A stretch of DNA of 38,167 bases, from contig JBGPBV010000058.1 in NCBI GenBank assembly GCA_041481445.1, positions 1-38,167 on the forward strand, in the 5' to 3' direction. The notes beneath the pieces are model-generated. The model did no database searches and had not been told where the DNA came from. It saw nothing but the letters and a program-made list of their open reading frames with translations. The translations under genes and the position numbers were made by a program. The stretch comes from AA29 sp041481445. GTDB taxonomy: Bacteria; Acidobacteriota; Vicinamibacteria; Fen-336. Below are positions 1 through 6,498 of the stretch, piece after piece; positions within the stretch are counted from its first letter, which is position 1, and the number at the start of each line of letters is the position of its first letter.

Positions 1-1
1 C

Positions 2-397
2 AACCGCGAGTACACCCTCGTCCGCGCCAACCGGCGCACGGAGCTGGGCTGTCCGGCCTTCCCGGCGATCTTCGCCCTCGGGGCGGCGGTGGACTACGCC
101 CTCGCCCTCGGCCTCGAGGAGATCGAGGCGCGCGTGCTGCGCATCAACACGTACCTGACCGACGCGCTGCAGCGGGCCGGTATCCCCGTCCTCTCCCCGG
201 GGGGCAGGCACCGCTCGGCGGAAACGCTGTGCGCGGTTGCCGATCCTCCGCGGGCGGCGGCGTTCCTGCGCGGGTTGGGGATCGAGGTCACCACCAAGCC
301 CGAGGGGCTGCGGATTTCCACCCATTACTACAACGCGGAACCGGACGTGGACACCTGCGTGGCCGCCCTCCGCGATTACAGGCTCCGTTTCGCGTAA
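2..397 (+). CDS. Class V aminotransferase / cysteine desulfurase-like protein, C-terminal part
   Basis: Partial gene: the frame is open from the left edge and stops at TAA 395-397, giving 131 C-terminal residues. The segment reading 'RTELGCPAFPAIFALGAAVD' followed by 'GLEEIEARV' and a final 'GLRISTHYYNAEPDVD' matches the C-terminal small domain of fold-type I class V aminotransferases (cysteine desulfurase, isopenicillin-N-epimerase and related PLP enzymes). In those families the ISxHxYN-type motif closes the small domain. The catalytic PLP lysine would lie to the left of the window, so the reaction cannot be assigned. A 159-base gap with its own promoter separates it from the CarD gene, so it is probably the end of a separate transcript. 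Confidence 0.8.
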   Translation, partial: NREYTLVRANRRTELGCPAFPAIFALGAAVDYALALGLEEIEARVLRINTYLTDALQRAGIPVLSPGGRHRSAETLCAVADPPRAAAFLRGLGIEVTTKPEGLRISTHYYNAEPDVDTCVAALRDYRLRFA

Positions 398-443
398 ACG
401 GCGTAGGTGGCTGACGGCACGCTCCTTGCTTCGATAGGCCCGT

Positions 444-473
444 TTGCCCGCCCCCGCCCAACAGTGGTAGACT
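444..473 (+). promoter_or_regulatory. Predicted sigma-70 promoter of the CarD gene
   Basis: TTGCCC at 444-449 (4 of 6 matches to the -35 box), an 18-base spacer, and TAGACT at 468-473 as -10. Transcription would start near 480, leaving a leader of about 77 bases before the GTG at 557. The same -10 hexamer, TAGACT, is used in the HU promoter at 1232-1237. Predicted by eye only. Confidence 0.5.
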
Positions 474-556
474 GACGTCTCCGGCATTTCCCCGTGCTTC
501 CGATCCAGATCATCCCGCCCCGGCCGAGCCCTGAGAAAACGAAAGAGAGGTCACCT

Positions 557-1117
557 GTGGACTTCGAGGTTGGAGAGAAGGTCATCTATCCGAACCACGG
601 AATCGGAGTCGTGGAGAGCATCCAGACACGACCGGTTCCCGGTGGCAAGATCAGCTTGTACCAGCTCCGCATCCTCTCCAACGACTCTCGCGTGTGGGTC
701 CCCCAGCAGAACGCGGGCGGCGTGGGCCTCCGCCACGTCATTTCCCAGGGTGACGCGCGGAAGATCTTCGTGATGCTCGGCGACGGCACCATCGACCAGC
801 AGGCCAACTGGAAGGGCCGTTTCAAGGAGAACTCCGACAAGATGAGGACGGGCAGCCTCTACGAGGTCGCGGTGGTCCTCAAGGGGCTCACGTTCCTGTC
901 CCGGAAGAAGGCGCTGTCCTTCCGCGAGAAGCGCATGCTCGACCGTGCCAAGTTCCTCCTCGTCAGCGAGATCGCCGAGGTCGAGGGGAAGACCCAGGCC
1001 ACCATCGAGGAGCGCGTCGACAAGGCCTTGGCCAAGACGTTCGCGCCGGACGTCAAGCCGGCGAAGGTTCCGATGCAGAAGCCGGTCGGGGTCCGCCGCC
1101 GGATGTCGGACGCATAG
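557..1117 (+). CDS. carD: CarD/CdnL-type RNA polymerase-binding transcription factor
   Basis: Predicted 186-residue protein. The first 60 residues ('FEVGEKVIYPNHGIGVVESI') are the RNA polymerase-interacting Tudor-like domain shared by CarD, CdnL and the Mfd/TRCF proteins, which binds the beta subunit. The rest is the helical, basic DNA-contacting region, ending in a Lys/Pro/Arg-rich tail. CarD proteins stabilise the open complex at many promoters, notably rRNA promoters. I chose GTG 557 because AGAGAGG at 544-550 lies 6 bases upstream and because the family domain begins right after it. An in-frame start at 494 would add a Pro-rich stretch with no family match. The gene stands alone between two predicted promoters. 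Length is close to that of known CarD/CdnL proteins (about 160-190). Confidence 0.93.
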   Translation: MDFEVGEKVIYPNHGIGVVESIQTRPVPGGKISLYQLRILSNDSRVWVPQQNAGGVGLRHVISQGDARKIFVMLGDGTIDQQANWKGRFKENSDKMRTGSLYEVAVVLKGLTFLSRKKALSFREKRMLDRAKFLLVSEIAEVEGKTQATIEERVDKALAKTFAPDVKPAKVPMQKPVGVRRRMSDA

Positions 1118-1147
1118 GAAACCAGCAAGCCTGTCCCGAAACGGCCT

Positions 1148-1167
1148 CGCGGCGCCGCTGCGCCGCG
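1148..1167 (+). other. GC-rich hairpin downstream of carD
   Basis: Perfect 8-bp inverted repeat (1148-1155 and 1160-1167) around a 4-base loop, 30 bases after the carD stop. No run of T follows, so it is not a classical intrinsic terminator. It could stall polymerase or protect the 3' end. The HU promoter begins 42 bases further on. Confidence 0.4.
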
Positions 1168-1208
1168 GCGCCGGAGATTGGACAAACGGCCCGCTCATCC
1201 GTATATCC

Positions 1209-1237
1209 TTGACTTCAAAGGACCGGCGGGCTAGACT
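1209..1237 (+). promoter_or_regulatory. Predicted sigma-70 promoter of the HU gene
   Basis: TTGACT at 1209-1214 (5 of 6), a 17-base spacer, and TAGACT at 1232-1237. Predicted transcription start near 1244. GGAG at 1250-1253 then lies 8 bases before ATG 1262. This is the clearest consensus promoter in the window. Confidence 0.65.
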
Positions 1238-1261
1238 CCGATCCGATTTGGAGCGACCGCG

Positions 1262-1630
1262 ATGACCGACTCGATCTCCGCCCGGAACGCGATGACCAAG
1301 GCGGACCTCATCAACATCGTGGCCAAGAAGCTCGACATCACGCAGGTCCAGTCGGGGATCATCGTGGAGGCGGCGCTCCGGAGCATCGTCAACGCGCTCC
1401 AAGGCGGGAACGAGGTCGAGATCCGCGGCTTCGGCAGCTTCCGGTTCCGCAACCGTGCCCCGCGCAAGGGCCGCAACCCCAAGACCGGCGAGAAGGTGGA
1501 CGTCCCTCCCAAGAAGATCCCGTACTTCAAGATGGGCAAGGAGCTCAAAGCCCTGCTCAACGGCCAGCCACACTCCGAGGAGCCCGCCTCCGCTTCCGCC
1601 CGCCCCGCCTCCGAGCCGACGGAGTCCTGA
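1262..1630 (+). CDS. HU/IHF-family histone-like DNA-bending protein
   Basis: 122 residues. 'MTKADLINIVAKKL' at 11-24 begins the helical dimerisation body. The DNA-clamping arm is at about 55-80, with the family signature 'GFGSFRFRNRAPRKGRNP' (G-F-G-S-F and R-x-G-R-N-P). HU/IHF proteins dimerise, bend DNA and shape the nucleoid. The arm and length are normal, but the last 20 residues are an Ala/Ser/Pro/Glu-rich extension. ATG 1262 is supported by GGAG at 1250-1253. ATG 1292, at the conserved MTKADL, is the alternative start and would give the usual HU N-terminus. HU versus IHF subunit cannot be decided. Monocistronic on promoter evidence. Confidence 0.93.
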   Translation: MTDSISARNAMTKADLINIVAKKLDITQVQSGIIVEAALRSIVNALQGGNEVEIRGFGSFRFRNRAPRKGRNPKTGEKVDVPPKKIPYFKMGKELKALLNGQPHSEEPASASARPASEPTES

Positions 1631-1656
1631 GCCCCGGCCGTCCACGGACCGGCCCC

Positions 1657-1673
1657 GCTCGCATGCTGCGAGC
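1657..1673 (+). other. Hairpin enclosing the plsC-like start codon
   Basis: A perfect 7-bp inverted repeat (1657-1663 and 1667-1673) with a 3-base loop contains the ATG at 1663-1665, and no Shine-Dalgarno sequence is visible in front of it. A second imperfect hairpin lies at 1636-1654, directly after the HU stop at 1630. In the mRNA the start codon would be partly paired, which could keep expression of the acyltransferase low or conditional. Confidence 0.4.
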
Positions 1674-2397
1674 CTTCCTGATCGTCGTCCTCGTCCTTCC
1701 CTACACGGCGCTCGCCGCCGTAGTCGGGCTGCCGATCGCCGCCCTCTCCGGCTCCGACGCGGTGCTGTACCGGCTCGGGCACTGGGGCGTGCGCTTCGCC
1801 CTGTGCCTGGCCGGCACGCGCATCGCCCTGGAGGGACGCGAGAAGCTGGGCGACGCCCGCAACACGGTGGTGATCTCGAACCACGAGAGCCACCTCGACG
1901 CGCCCGTGCTCTTCGAGGGGCTGGGGACGGATTTCAAGGCGGTGGTCAAGAAGGAGATCTTCGCCTGGCCGTTCTTCGGCCGCGTGCTGCGGCGGGCCGG
2001 CTTCGTGGCGGTGGACCGGCGTGACCGCATCCAGTCCGGCCAGGCGCTCGCGCGGGCGGTGGAGACGCTGCGGGGAGGCGCCTGCTTCCTCGTGTTCGCG
2101 GAGGGCACGCGGTCGCGCACGGGCGAGCTCGGGCCGTTCAAGAAGGGCGGCTTCGTGATCGCCATCGACGCCGGCAGCCGCATCGTCCCCGTCGTGGTCC
2201 AGGGCGGCCGCGACCTGATGCCCCGCGGGGGCTTCCGCATCCGGGGCGGCACCGTGCGCGTGCGGGTGCTGGATCCGGTGGACGCTGCGGGTTACTCTTA
2301 CGCGGACCGCGACCGTCTGGTCGGCGAGGTGCACGAGCGCATCGCCGCCGCCATCGAGCATCTGCGCGCGTCCGGAGGAAGGCCCACCGCGGCATGA
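1663..2397 (+). CDS. plsC: 1-acyl-glycerol-3-phosphate acyltransferase (PlsC-like)
   Basis: 244 residues. It starts with a hydrophobic segment (about 3-30) and contains the acyltransferase block I HxxxxD motif (H74 to D79 in 'NHESHLD') and block III 'FAEGTRSR' at 145-152. These define the PlsC/LPLAT family, which transfers an acyl chain to lysophosphatidic acid at the inner membrane to make phosphatidic acid. Exact acceptor specificity cannot be read from sequence. Its stop overlaps the next gene's start (ATGA, 2394-2397), so the two are probably translationally coupled. No SD is visible before ATG 1663, which sits in a hairpin. Confidence 0.9.
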   Translation: MLRAFLIVVLVLPYTALAAVVGLPIAALSGSDAVLYRLGHWGVRFALCLAGTRIALEGREKLGDARNTVVISNHESHLDAPVLFEGLGTDFKAVVKKEIFAWPFFGRVLRRAGFVAVDRRDRIQSGQALARAVETLRGGACFLVFAEGTRSRTGELGPFKKGGFVIAIDAGSRIVPVVVQGGRDLMPRGGFRIRGGTVRVRVLDPVDAAGYSYADRDRLVGEVHERIAAAIEHLRASGGRPTAA

Positions 2398-3155
2398 AGC
2401 CTCAAGGGAGCCTGGCCGAGCACGATTTCCCCGGGCTGATCCAGGCCCTCTACGAGCAGTCCTGGACGGGCCTGCTGAGCCTGACCTCCGCCGGGATCAC
2501 CAAGCAGGTGGTGGTGCAGGGCGGCCGGCTCGTCTTCGCCTCCTCCTCGAGCCGCGACGACCGCCTGGGCGAGCTCATGCTGCGGCGGGGCCGGATCACG
2601 CTGCGGCAGCTCGCCGACGCCGGCCGGGCCCTCGTGCCCGGCAAGAGGCTGGGGGCGGTCCTCGTCGAGCAGGGCGCCATCACCCCGAAGGACCTCGTGC
2701 GCAGCGTGGTCGAGCACACGCAGGAGATCATCTACGGCGCCTTCCAGTGGACGGAGGGCCAGTACCGCCTCGGAGAGGGCGGCGAAACCAAGGAAGCGAT
2801 CAAGCTCAACATCAGCACGCCCGACGTGATCATGGAAGGCATCCGCCGGATCGACTCCTGGACGCGCATCGAGCGCGCGGTGGGGTCCCTGGCCGCGCGC
2901 TACGGCCGGGCCTCCGACCACGAGGCCAAGCTGCGCAGCGCGAGCCTGGCCCCCGAGAAGATGGCCATCCTCAACGACCTCGCCGCCCCCCGCACCGTCG
3001 AAGAGATCTGCCAGACCTCGACCCTCCCCGACTTCGAGGTGTGCCGCACCCTCTGGGCCTACCGCGTGCTCGGCGCCGTGCGGCGGCTGGACGCCGCCGC
3101 CGCCAGCGTCGGGCACGAAGACGACGGGCTCGGCCTCGTGATCAACGGAGAGTGA
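2394..3155 (+). CDS. DUF4388 (PATAN-like) domain protein
   Basis: 253 residues. The first 160 or so residues ('GSLAEHDFPGLIQALYEQSWTG' region, then 'VVVQGGRLVFASS', 'LGELMLRRG', 'GAVLVEQG') match the DUF4388/PATAN arrangement seen in regulators of myxobacteria, Deinococcus, cyanobacteria and acidobacteria. PATAN domains occur in signalling proteins, including effectors tied to motility and cell polarity. A C-terminal section of about 80 residues looks like a winged-helix fold ('KMAILNDLAAPRTVEEICQ'). No catalytic motif is present. It overlaps PlsC upstream by 4 nt and the PilZ gene downstream by 1 nt. The pairing with PilZ suggests a signalling adaptor role, but the partner is unknown. Confidence 0.8.
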   Translation: MKPQGSLAEHDFPGLIQALYEQSWTGLLSLTSAGITKQVVVQGGRLVFASSSSRDDRLGELMLRRGRITLRQLADAGRALVPGKRLGAVLVEQGAITPKDLVRSVVEHTQEIIYGAFQWTEGQYRLGEGGETKEAIKLNISTPDVIMEGIRRIDSWTRIERAVGSLAARYGRASDHEAKLRSASLAPEKMAILNDLAAPRTVEEICQTSTLPDFEVCRTLWAYRVLGAVRRLDAAAASVGHEDDGLGLVINGE

Positions 3156-3502
3156 TGGCGGCCGGGGACAAGCGCGAGGCCCCGCGGATCCAGCCCTTCG
3201 TCGCGTCCTGCCACGTCGTGGACGGCGTGCGGCGCTACGCCGCCTACCTGACCGACCTGAGCGTCCACGGCGGTCGCGTCTCCTGCGACGCCCTCCCGCC
3301 CCGGCCGGAGGCCTGGATCACCCTCGAGGTGCGCCTGGGCCGGTCGCCCTCCCGTGTCCGCCTGCAGGCGCAGGTGCGCTGGGTCGGCCTGGGACGCAGC
3401 GTCCACCACTTCGGGGTGACGTTCCACCTGGACGAGGCCGGCCAACGCACGCTGGCGGCGGTGGTGGAGGAGTTCCACCGGCGCGCGGCCGAGCTGGCCT
3501 GA
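3155..3502 (+). CDS. PilZ domain protein, predicted c-di-GMP binder
   Basis: 115 residues consisting of a single PilZ domain. Both c-di-GMP contact motifs are present: RxxxR at R7-R11 and DxSxxG at D34-L-S36-V-H-G39. Stand-alone PilZ proteins translate cyclic di-GMP levels into changes in motility or exopolysaccharide output. ATG 3155 shares its A with the preceding TGA (TGATG), so translation is probably coupled to the DUF4388 gene. The motifs are complete, so binding is likely; the target is unknown. A link to the downstream glycan locus is only a possibility. Confidence 0.88.
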   Translation: MAAGDKREAPRIQPFVASCHVVDGVRRYAAYLTDLSVHGGRVSCDALPPRPEAWITLEVRLGRSPSRVRLQAQVRWVGLGRSVHHFGVTFHLDEAGQRTLAAVVEEFHRRAAELA

Positions 3503-3519
3503 GGGGGAAGGAGCCCCCA

Positions 3520-3942
3520 ATGGCCGGGCCGGACGACGGAGACCCACGGCGCGCGCCGTGGACCGCGGGCCCGGAGCCGGCAGTCGCCGGAGGCGCCGGC
3601 TGGCTGTCCCTCGACGACGACGAGCTGCTGTTCCAGATCGAGCGCCTCCCCGCCGACCATGCCGAGGACGAGTCCCTGCTCCAGGTCGTGCGGAGCACGC
3701 GGCACTTCTTCATTCGCCAGGAAGCGGCCAAGAGGATCCGCGATCGGGAAGGGCTCAAGGTCCACTCCGGCGACCGTCACATCGGCCAGATCCTGGTCCG
3801 CAAGATGACGCGGCGCGAAGACGTCACCTATCTCGAGAGCCTCGTCCGCGACAGCCGGCACATCGAGGTGAAGAAGGCGGCGGAGGCGCAGCTCGTCCTG
3901 CTCGGAGTGTACCGGGTGCCCGAGCCAGAGGACGAGGGCTAG
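3520..3942 (+). CDS. Small acidic protein of unknown function, possibly HEAT-like
   Basis: 140 residues. A low-complexity Gly/Ala/Pro/Asp N-terminus of about 28 residues is followed by a charged helical body ('DDELLFQIERLPA', 'SLLQVVRSTRHFFIRQEAAKRI', 'VKKAAEAQLVLLG'). The alternating helices resemble short HEAT-type repeats, but I do not recognise a family. No signal peptide or membrane helix is visible. It has a strong SD, GGAAGGAG at 3506-3513, 6 bases before ATG 3520. It is 17 bases downstream of the PilZ gene and is the last gene of that plus-strand run, with the next gene converging 18 bases away. Confidence 0.75.
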   Translation: MAGPDDGDPRRAPWTAGPEPAVAGGAGWLSLDDDELLFQIERLPADHAEDESLLQVVRSTRHFFIRQEAAKRIRDREGLKVHSGDRHIGQILVRKMTRREDVTYLESLVRDSRHIEVKKAAEAQLVLLGVYRVPEPEDEG

Positions 3943-3960
3943 AGGCCGGGAGAGCCGCCG

Positions 3961-4758
3961 CTAGTTCCCCTCGGCCAGGACGATGCGGATGCCGAACAGG
4001 GCGCGGTCGCGGGCGCCGGGCGTGAGGAGGAAGACGTCGTTGCGGTGCTCGAAGGCCGCGAACGTGTCCAGCAGGCGCGACCCGCGGGCGAAGCGCAGCC
4101 CGCCTTCGACGGCCCAGTCGAGGAAGTCGCCGCGGGGCAGCTCCGGCTCGGGGTCGACCGTCACCATGCGCCCGCGCACGGAGCCGTAGCCGGTCATGTG
4201 CTCGCGGCGCAGGAGGTCGAGGTCGGCATGGCCGGTCACCTCCCAACGATAGCCGACGAGCGAGGCCAGCGTGGTGTGGCCGATGCCCACCCCCACGTGG
4301 GCCCGCGCGTGCTCGCCCAGCGTCGTCTCCCCGCGTACCCCGAGGATGTTCCAGTCCACCGCCGGCTCCTTGTTCCGGTCGATCATGTGCCGGGAGACGT
4401 GGTGGAACACCGGGTTGACGATCACGCGGCCGAGGCGGAAGCGGCCGCCCGTCTCGAGATGGTAGCTCGCCTGCGTGGCGTCGAAGGCCCGCCGCGTGTT
4501 GCCGATGATCGTCTCCACGTCGCCCGCGATGTACAGGCGCAGCCCGCCGAGTCCCAGCAGGTCGGCCCCACCTCCCATCGTGCCCGTCCAATGGAGGTCG
4601 GTCTCGACGGGCGCGTAGCGGGCCGCCTCCAGGTGCAGCGACACCGAGGGAAGGAAGTCGGCGGCGGAGGCGGCGGGCGCCCCGCCCAGGACCACCCAGG
4701 CTGCCAGGCAAGACACGGCGGCGCGGGGTCGCGCCCGGCCTCGTTGTCCTCTTCCCAT
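3961..4758 (-). CDS. Predicted secreted or outer-membrane beta-barrel protein
   Basis: 265 residues. A basic N-terminus and hydrophobic stretch ending in 'PAASAA' look like a Sec signal peptide cut near residue 30. The mature part is a series of short alternating strands rich in Gly, Tyr, Trp and Arg ('LRLYIAGDVETII', 'YHLETGGRFRLG', 'AHVGVGIGHTTLA', 'RALFGIRIVL'), ends near a hydrophobic strand, and has no Cys pair. This is the look of a small outer-membrane barrel. I do not recognise a named family. The start chosen is ATG at 4758; upstream in-frame sequence lacks a plausible start with a signal peptide. It is divergent from the membrane-protein gene beginning near 4822, with only about 60 bases between them. 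Confidence 0.72.
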   Translation of the reverse strand: MGRGQRGRARPRAAVSCLAAWVVLGGAPAASAADFLPSVSLHLEAARYAPVETDLHWTGTMGGGADLLGLGGLRLYIAGDVETIIGNTRRAFDATQASYHLETGGRFRLGRVIVNPVFHHVSRHMIDRNKEPAVDWNILGVRGETTLGEHARAHVGVGIGHTTLASLVGYRWEVTGHADLDLLRREHMTGYGSVRGRMVTVDPEPELPRGDFLDWAVEGGLRFARGSRLLDTFAAFEHRNDVFLLTPGARDRALFGIRIVLAEGN

Positions 4759-4807
4759 TGACGATCGCTCTCGGCCGGGACGCCGGCGGCCGGGCGGGAT
4801 TCTGACA

Positions 4808-4813
4808 TACGAT
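4808..4813 (+). promoter_or_regulatory. Possible -10 element close to a start codon
   Basis: TACGAT at 4808-4813 has 4 of 6 matches to the -10 consensus and ends 8 bases before GTG 4822. Transcription would begin at or next to that GTG. No -35 box is recognisable, so the call is weak. It fits a pattern repeated at 7956, 14063 and 21388. Confidence 0.3.
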
Positions 4814-4821
4814 CCGTGCGC

Positions 4822-6498
4822 GTGAACCTGTTCGGCGTCGACGTCCGGTCGCTCGACGTGCCCGCGTTCCTCGCCGCCGCCCGGACGCTCTTCCCCCTGC
4901 TCGCCCTGGCCTGGCTCGCCCTGCTCTTCCGGGTGCGCCGCGCGGGATGGCTCCTGGGGGGCGTGGTGCTCGCCAACGCGTACGCATGGCTGGAGACGAA
5001 CTGGCCGCTCCAGAGGCTCTACGCGCTCGGTCCGAGCTCGGACCGCCTCAACAACCTCGCCATGACCCAGGCGGTGGTGGCGGGCGGACCCCTCCTCCGC
5101 ACCGCGCAGGTCGGACACCTGCAGTTCGAGCCCTTCTGGGCCGCGCTCACCGCCCTTCTCTCCGGCTTCGACCCCGCGCGGCAGCTCCGGCTCTACGCGG
5201 TGTATTCCCTCCTGACCGCCGGCGGCTTCGCCCTCTCGCTGTACGCGGCCACGCGAGGGCGGGCGGGAGAGCCGGGATGGTCGCCCTGGGAGCGCGCGAC
5301 GATGGCGGGCTTCGCGACCCTGCTCTCGTCGGCGGCGATGGACTGGGCGGGGCCGTATCGCGTGCCCTGGGCGATGACGTTCATGCTCAAGCCGAACCAC
5401 GCCGTGGGCCTGCTCCTGGTGCCCTGGGTCGTGCGCGCGGTGGCCCACGCGCGAAAGGGCCGGGACCGCCTGCTCGCCGGCCTCCTCCTCCACCTGCTCG
5501 GCTGGGCCTTCGTCATCCACATGGGGGCGGTGTGCGTGGGGCTGGTGGCCTTCGCCGTGCTGGTGACGCTGGGGCGCCGGAGCGAGGCCCGGGCGGCGTG
5601 GTGGGACGTGGGCGTCGCCATCGGCATCAACGTCCTGGTCGTCAGCCCCTACCTGGTCCTGCTCTTCACGAGCTACGGCGTCTTCCAATCCGGGCCGCGG
5701 CTGGAGATCCCGCCCGCCTCGCCCCACCTGCTCGAGGCCACGACCCGTACCGCCGCCCTCGGCGCCCTCGCCGCCTGGGGCGCAGTCGTCCTCTTCCGCC
5801 GGGACCGGCTGGGGCGGGCCTGGTGCGGACAGGCGGCGGGAGCCCTCCTCCTCTGGCTCTCCTACTACGGGCTGCACCTGCTCCAGCAGGCCAAGGAGCG
5901 CGACGACGTGTACTACTGGCTACGCGTGAACCTCGCCCTCTGCGCGGCCGCCGGCGCCTGGGACCTCGCCGGCCGTCTCCTCCGGTCCTGGCGAGCCGGG
6001 AAGGGCGAGGTCTTGCGCGCGGCCGTGCTGGCGGCGGCAGCCCTTCCGTTCGCGCTGCCGTACTGGTGGGACCCGTCGCGCATGGACCTCTACTTCCCGG
6101 GATCGCTCGACCCGATCCCGCCCCGCTACGTCGAGATGGCGGCCCGCCTCCGGGGCGACCGCCGCGCGGTGCTGGCCGGCGACACGGGAGCGTCGCGGTG
6201 GATGGCCGCCCTCGGCGGCACCCACGTGCTCGTGGCCCAGGACTTCTCCATGGCACGCGACTGGCGGGCCCGCGTCGAGTACGCGAGCGCGGCCGTGCGC
6301 GGCCAATTGGCCGATCCGCGGGCGGAAGGAGCGCGCTGGGGCGTGACCCACTTCATCGTCACGCCGGCCTACCTGGCCGAGAACGGGGTCTCGCTCGCCG
6401 ATCTCGAGGCGCGCGCGTTCTTCCATCTCGTGACGCTCGTCCGCGAGCCGGACGGCAACTTCGTGGCGCTGTTCACGCTGGTCTCGCCGCGTCCGTGA
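4822..6498 (+). CDS. Polytopic membrane protein of unknown function, paralogue of the next gene
   Basis: 558 residues from GTG 4822 (GTG 4816 would add two). About ten to twelve hydrophobic segments fill residues 10-430, with short loops such as 'ETNWPLQRLYALGPSSDRLN' and a 'YYWLRVN' motif. A short aromatic motif 'WWDPSRMD' then leads to a soluble C-terminal domain of about 140 residues that ends like a nucleoside or sugar-binding fold ('AVLAGDTGASRWMAALGG'). The shape resembles GT39/GT83-like or Wzy-like envelope proteins, but I see no catalytic motif to prove it. The next gene repeats the 'WWDPSRMD' plus C-domain arrangement. It overlaps that gene by 4 nt (GTGA, 6495-6498). Probably part of the envelope glycan locus. 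Confidence 0.75.
   Translation: MNLFGVDVRSLDVPAFLAAARTLFPLLALAWLALLFRVRRAGWLLGGVVLANAYAWLETNWPLQRLYALGPSSDRLNNLAMTQAVVAGGPLLRTAQVGHLQFEPFWAALTALLSGFDPARQLRLYAVYSLLTAGGFALSLYAATRGRAGEPGWSPWERATMAGFATLLSSAAMDWAGPYRVPWAMTFMLKPNHAVGLLLVPWVVRAVAHARKGRDRLLAGLLLHLLGWAFVIHMGAVCVGLVAFAVLVTLGRRSEARAAWWDVGVAIGINVLVVSPYLVLLFTSYGVFQSGPRLEIPPASPHLLEATTRTAALGALAAWGAVVLFRRDRLGRAWCGQAAGALLLWLSYYGLHLLQQAKERDDVYYWLRVNLALCAAAGAWDLAGRLLRSWRAGKGEVLRAAVLAAAALPFALPYWWDPSRMDLYFPGSLDPIPPRYVEMAARLRGDRRAVLAGDTGASRWMAALGGTHVLVAQDFSMARDWRARVEYASAAVRGQLADPRAEGARWGVTHFIVTPAYLAENGVSLADLEARAFFHLVTLVREPDGNFVALFTLVSPRP

Noticed and set aside
494..556. N-terminal extension of CarD from a start at 494
   Set aside because: The added 21 residues are Pro/Arg/Ser-rich with no family match, and GTG 557 has an SD at the right distance.
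1148..1167. Intrinsic terminator after carD
   Set aside because: The hairpin is strong but no T-run follows, so I list it only as a hairpin.
3961..5877. Long minus-strand frame that would extend the barrel protein to 638 residues
   Set aside because: The extra 370 residues lie opposite a membrane-protein gene, are Arg/Gly/Pro/Glu-rich, and would bury the signal peptide that starts at ATG 4758.
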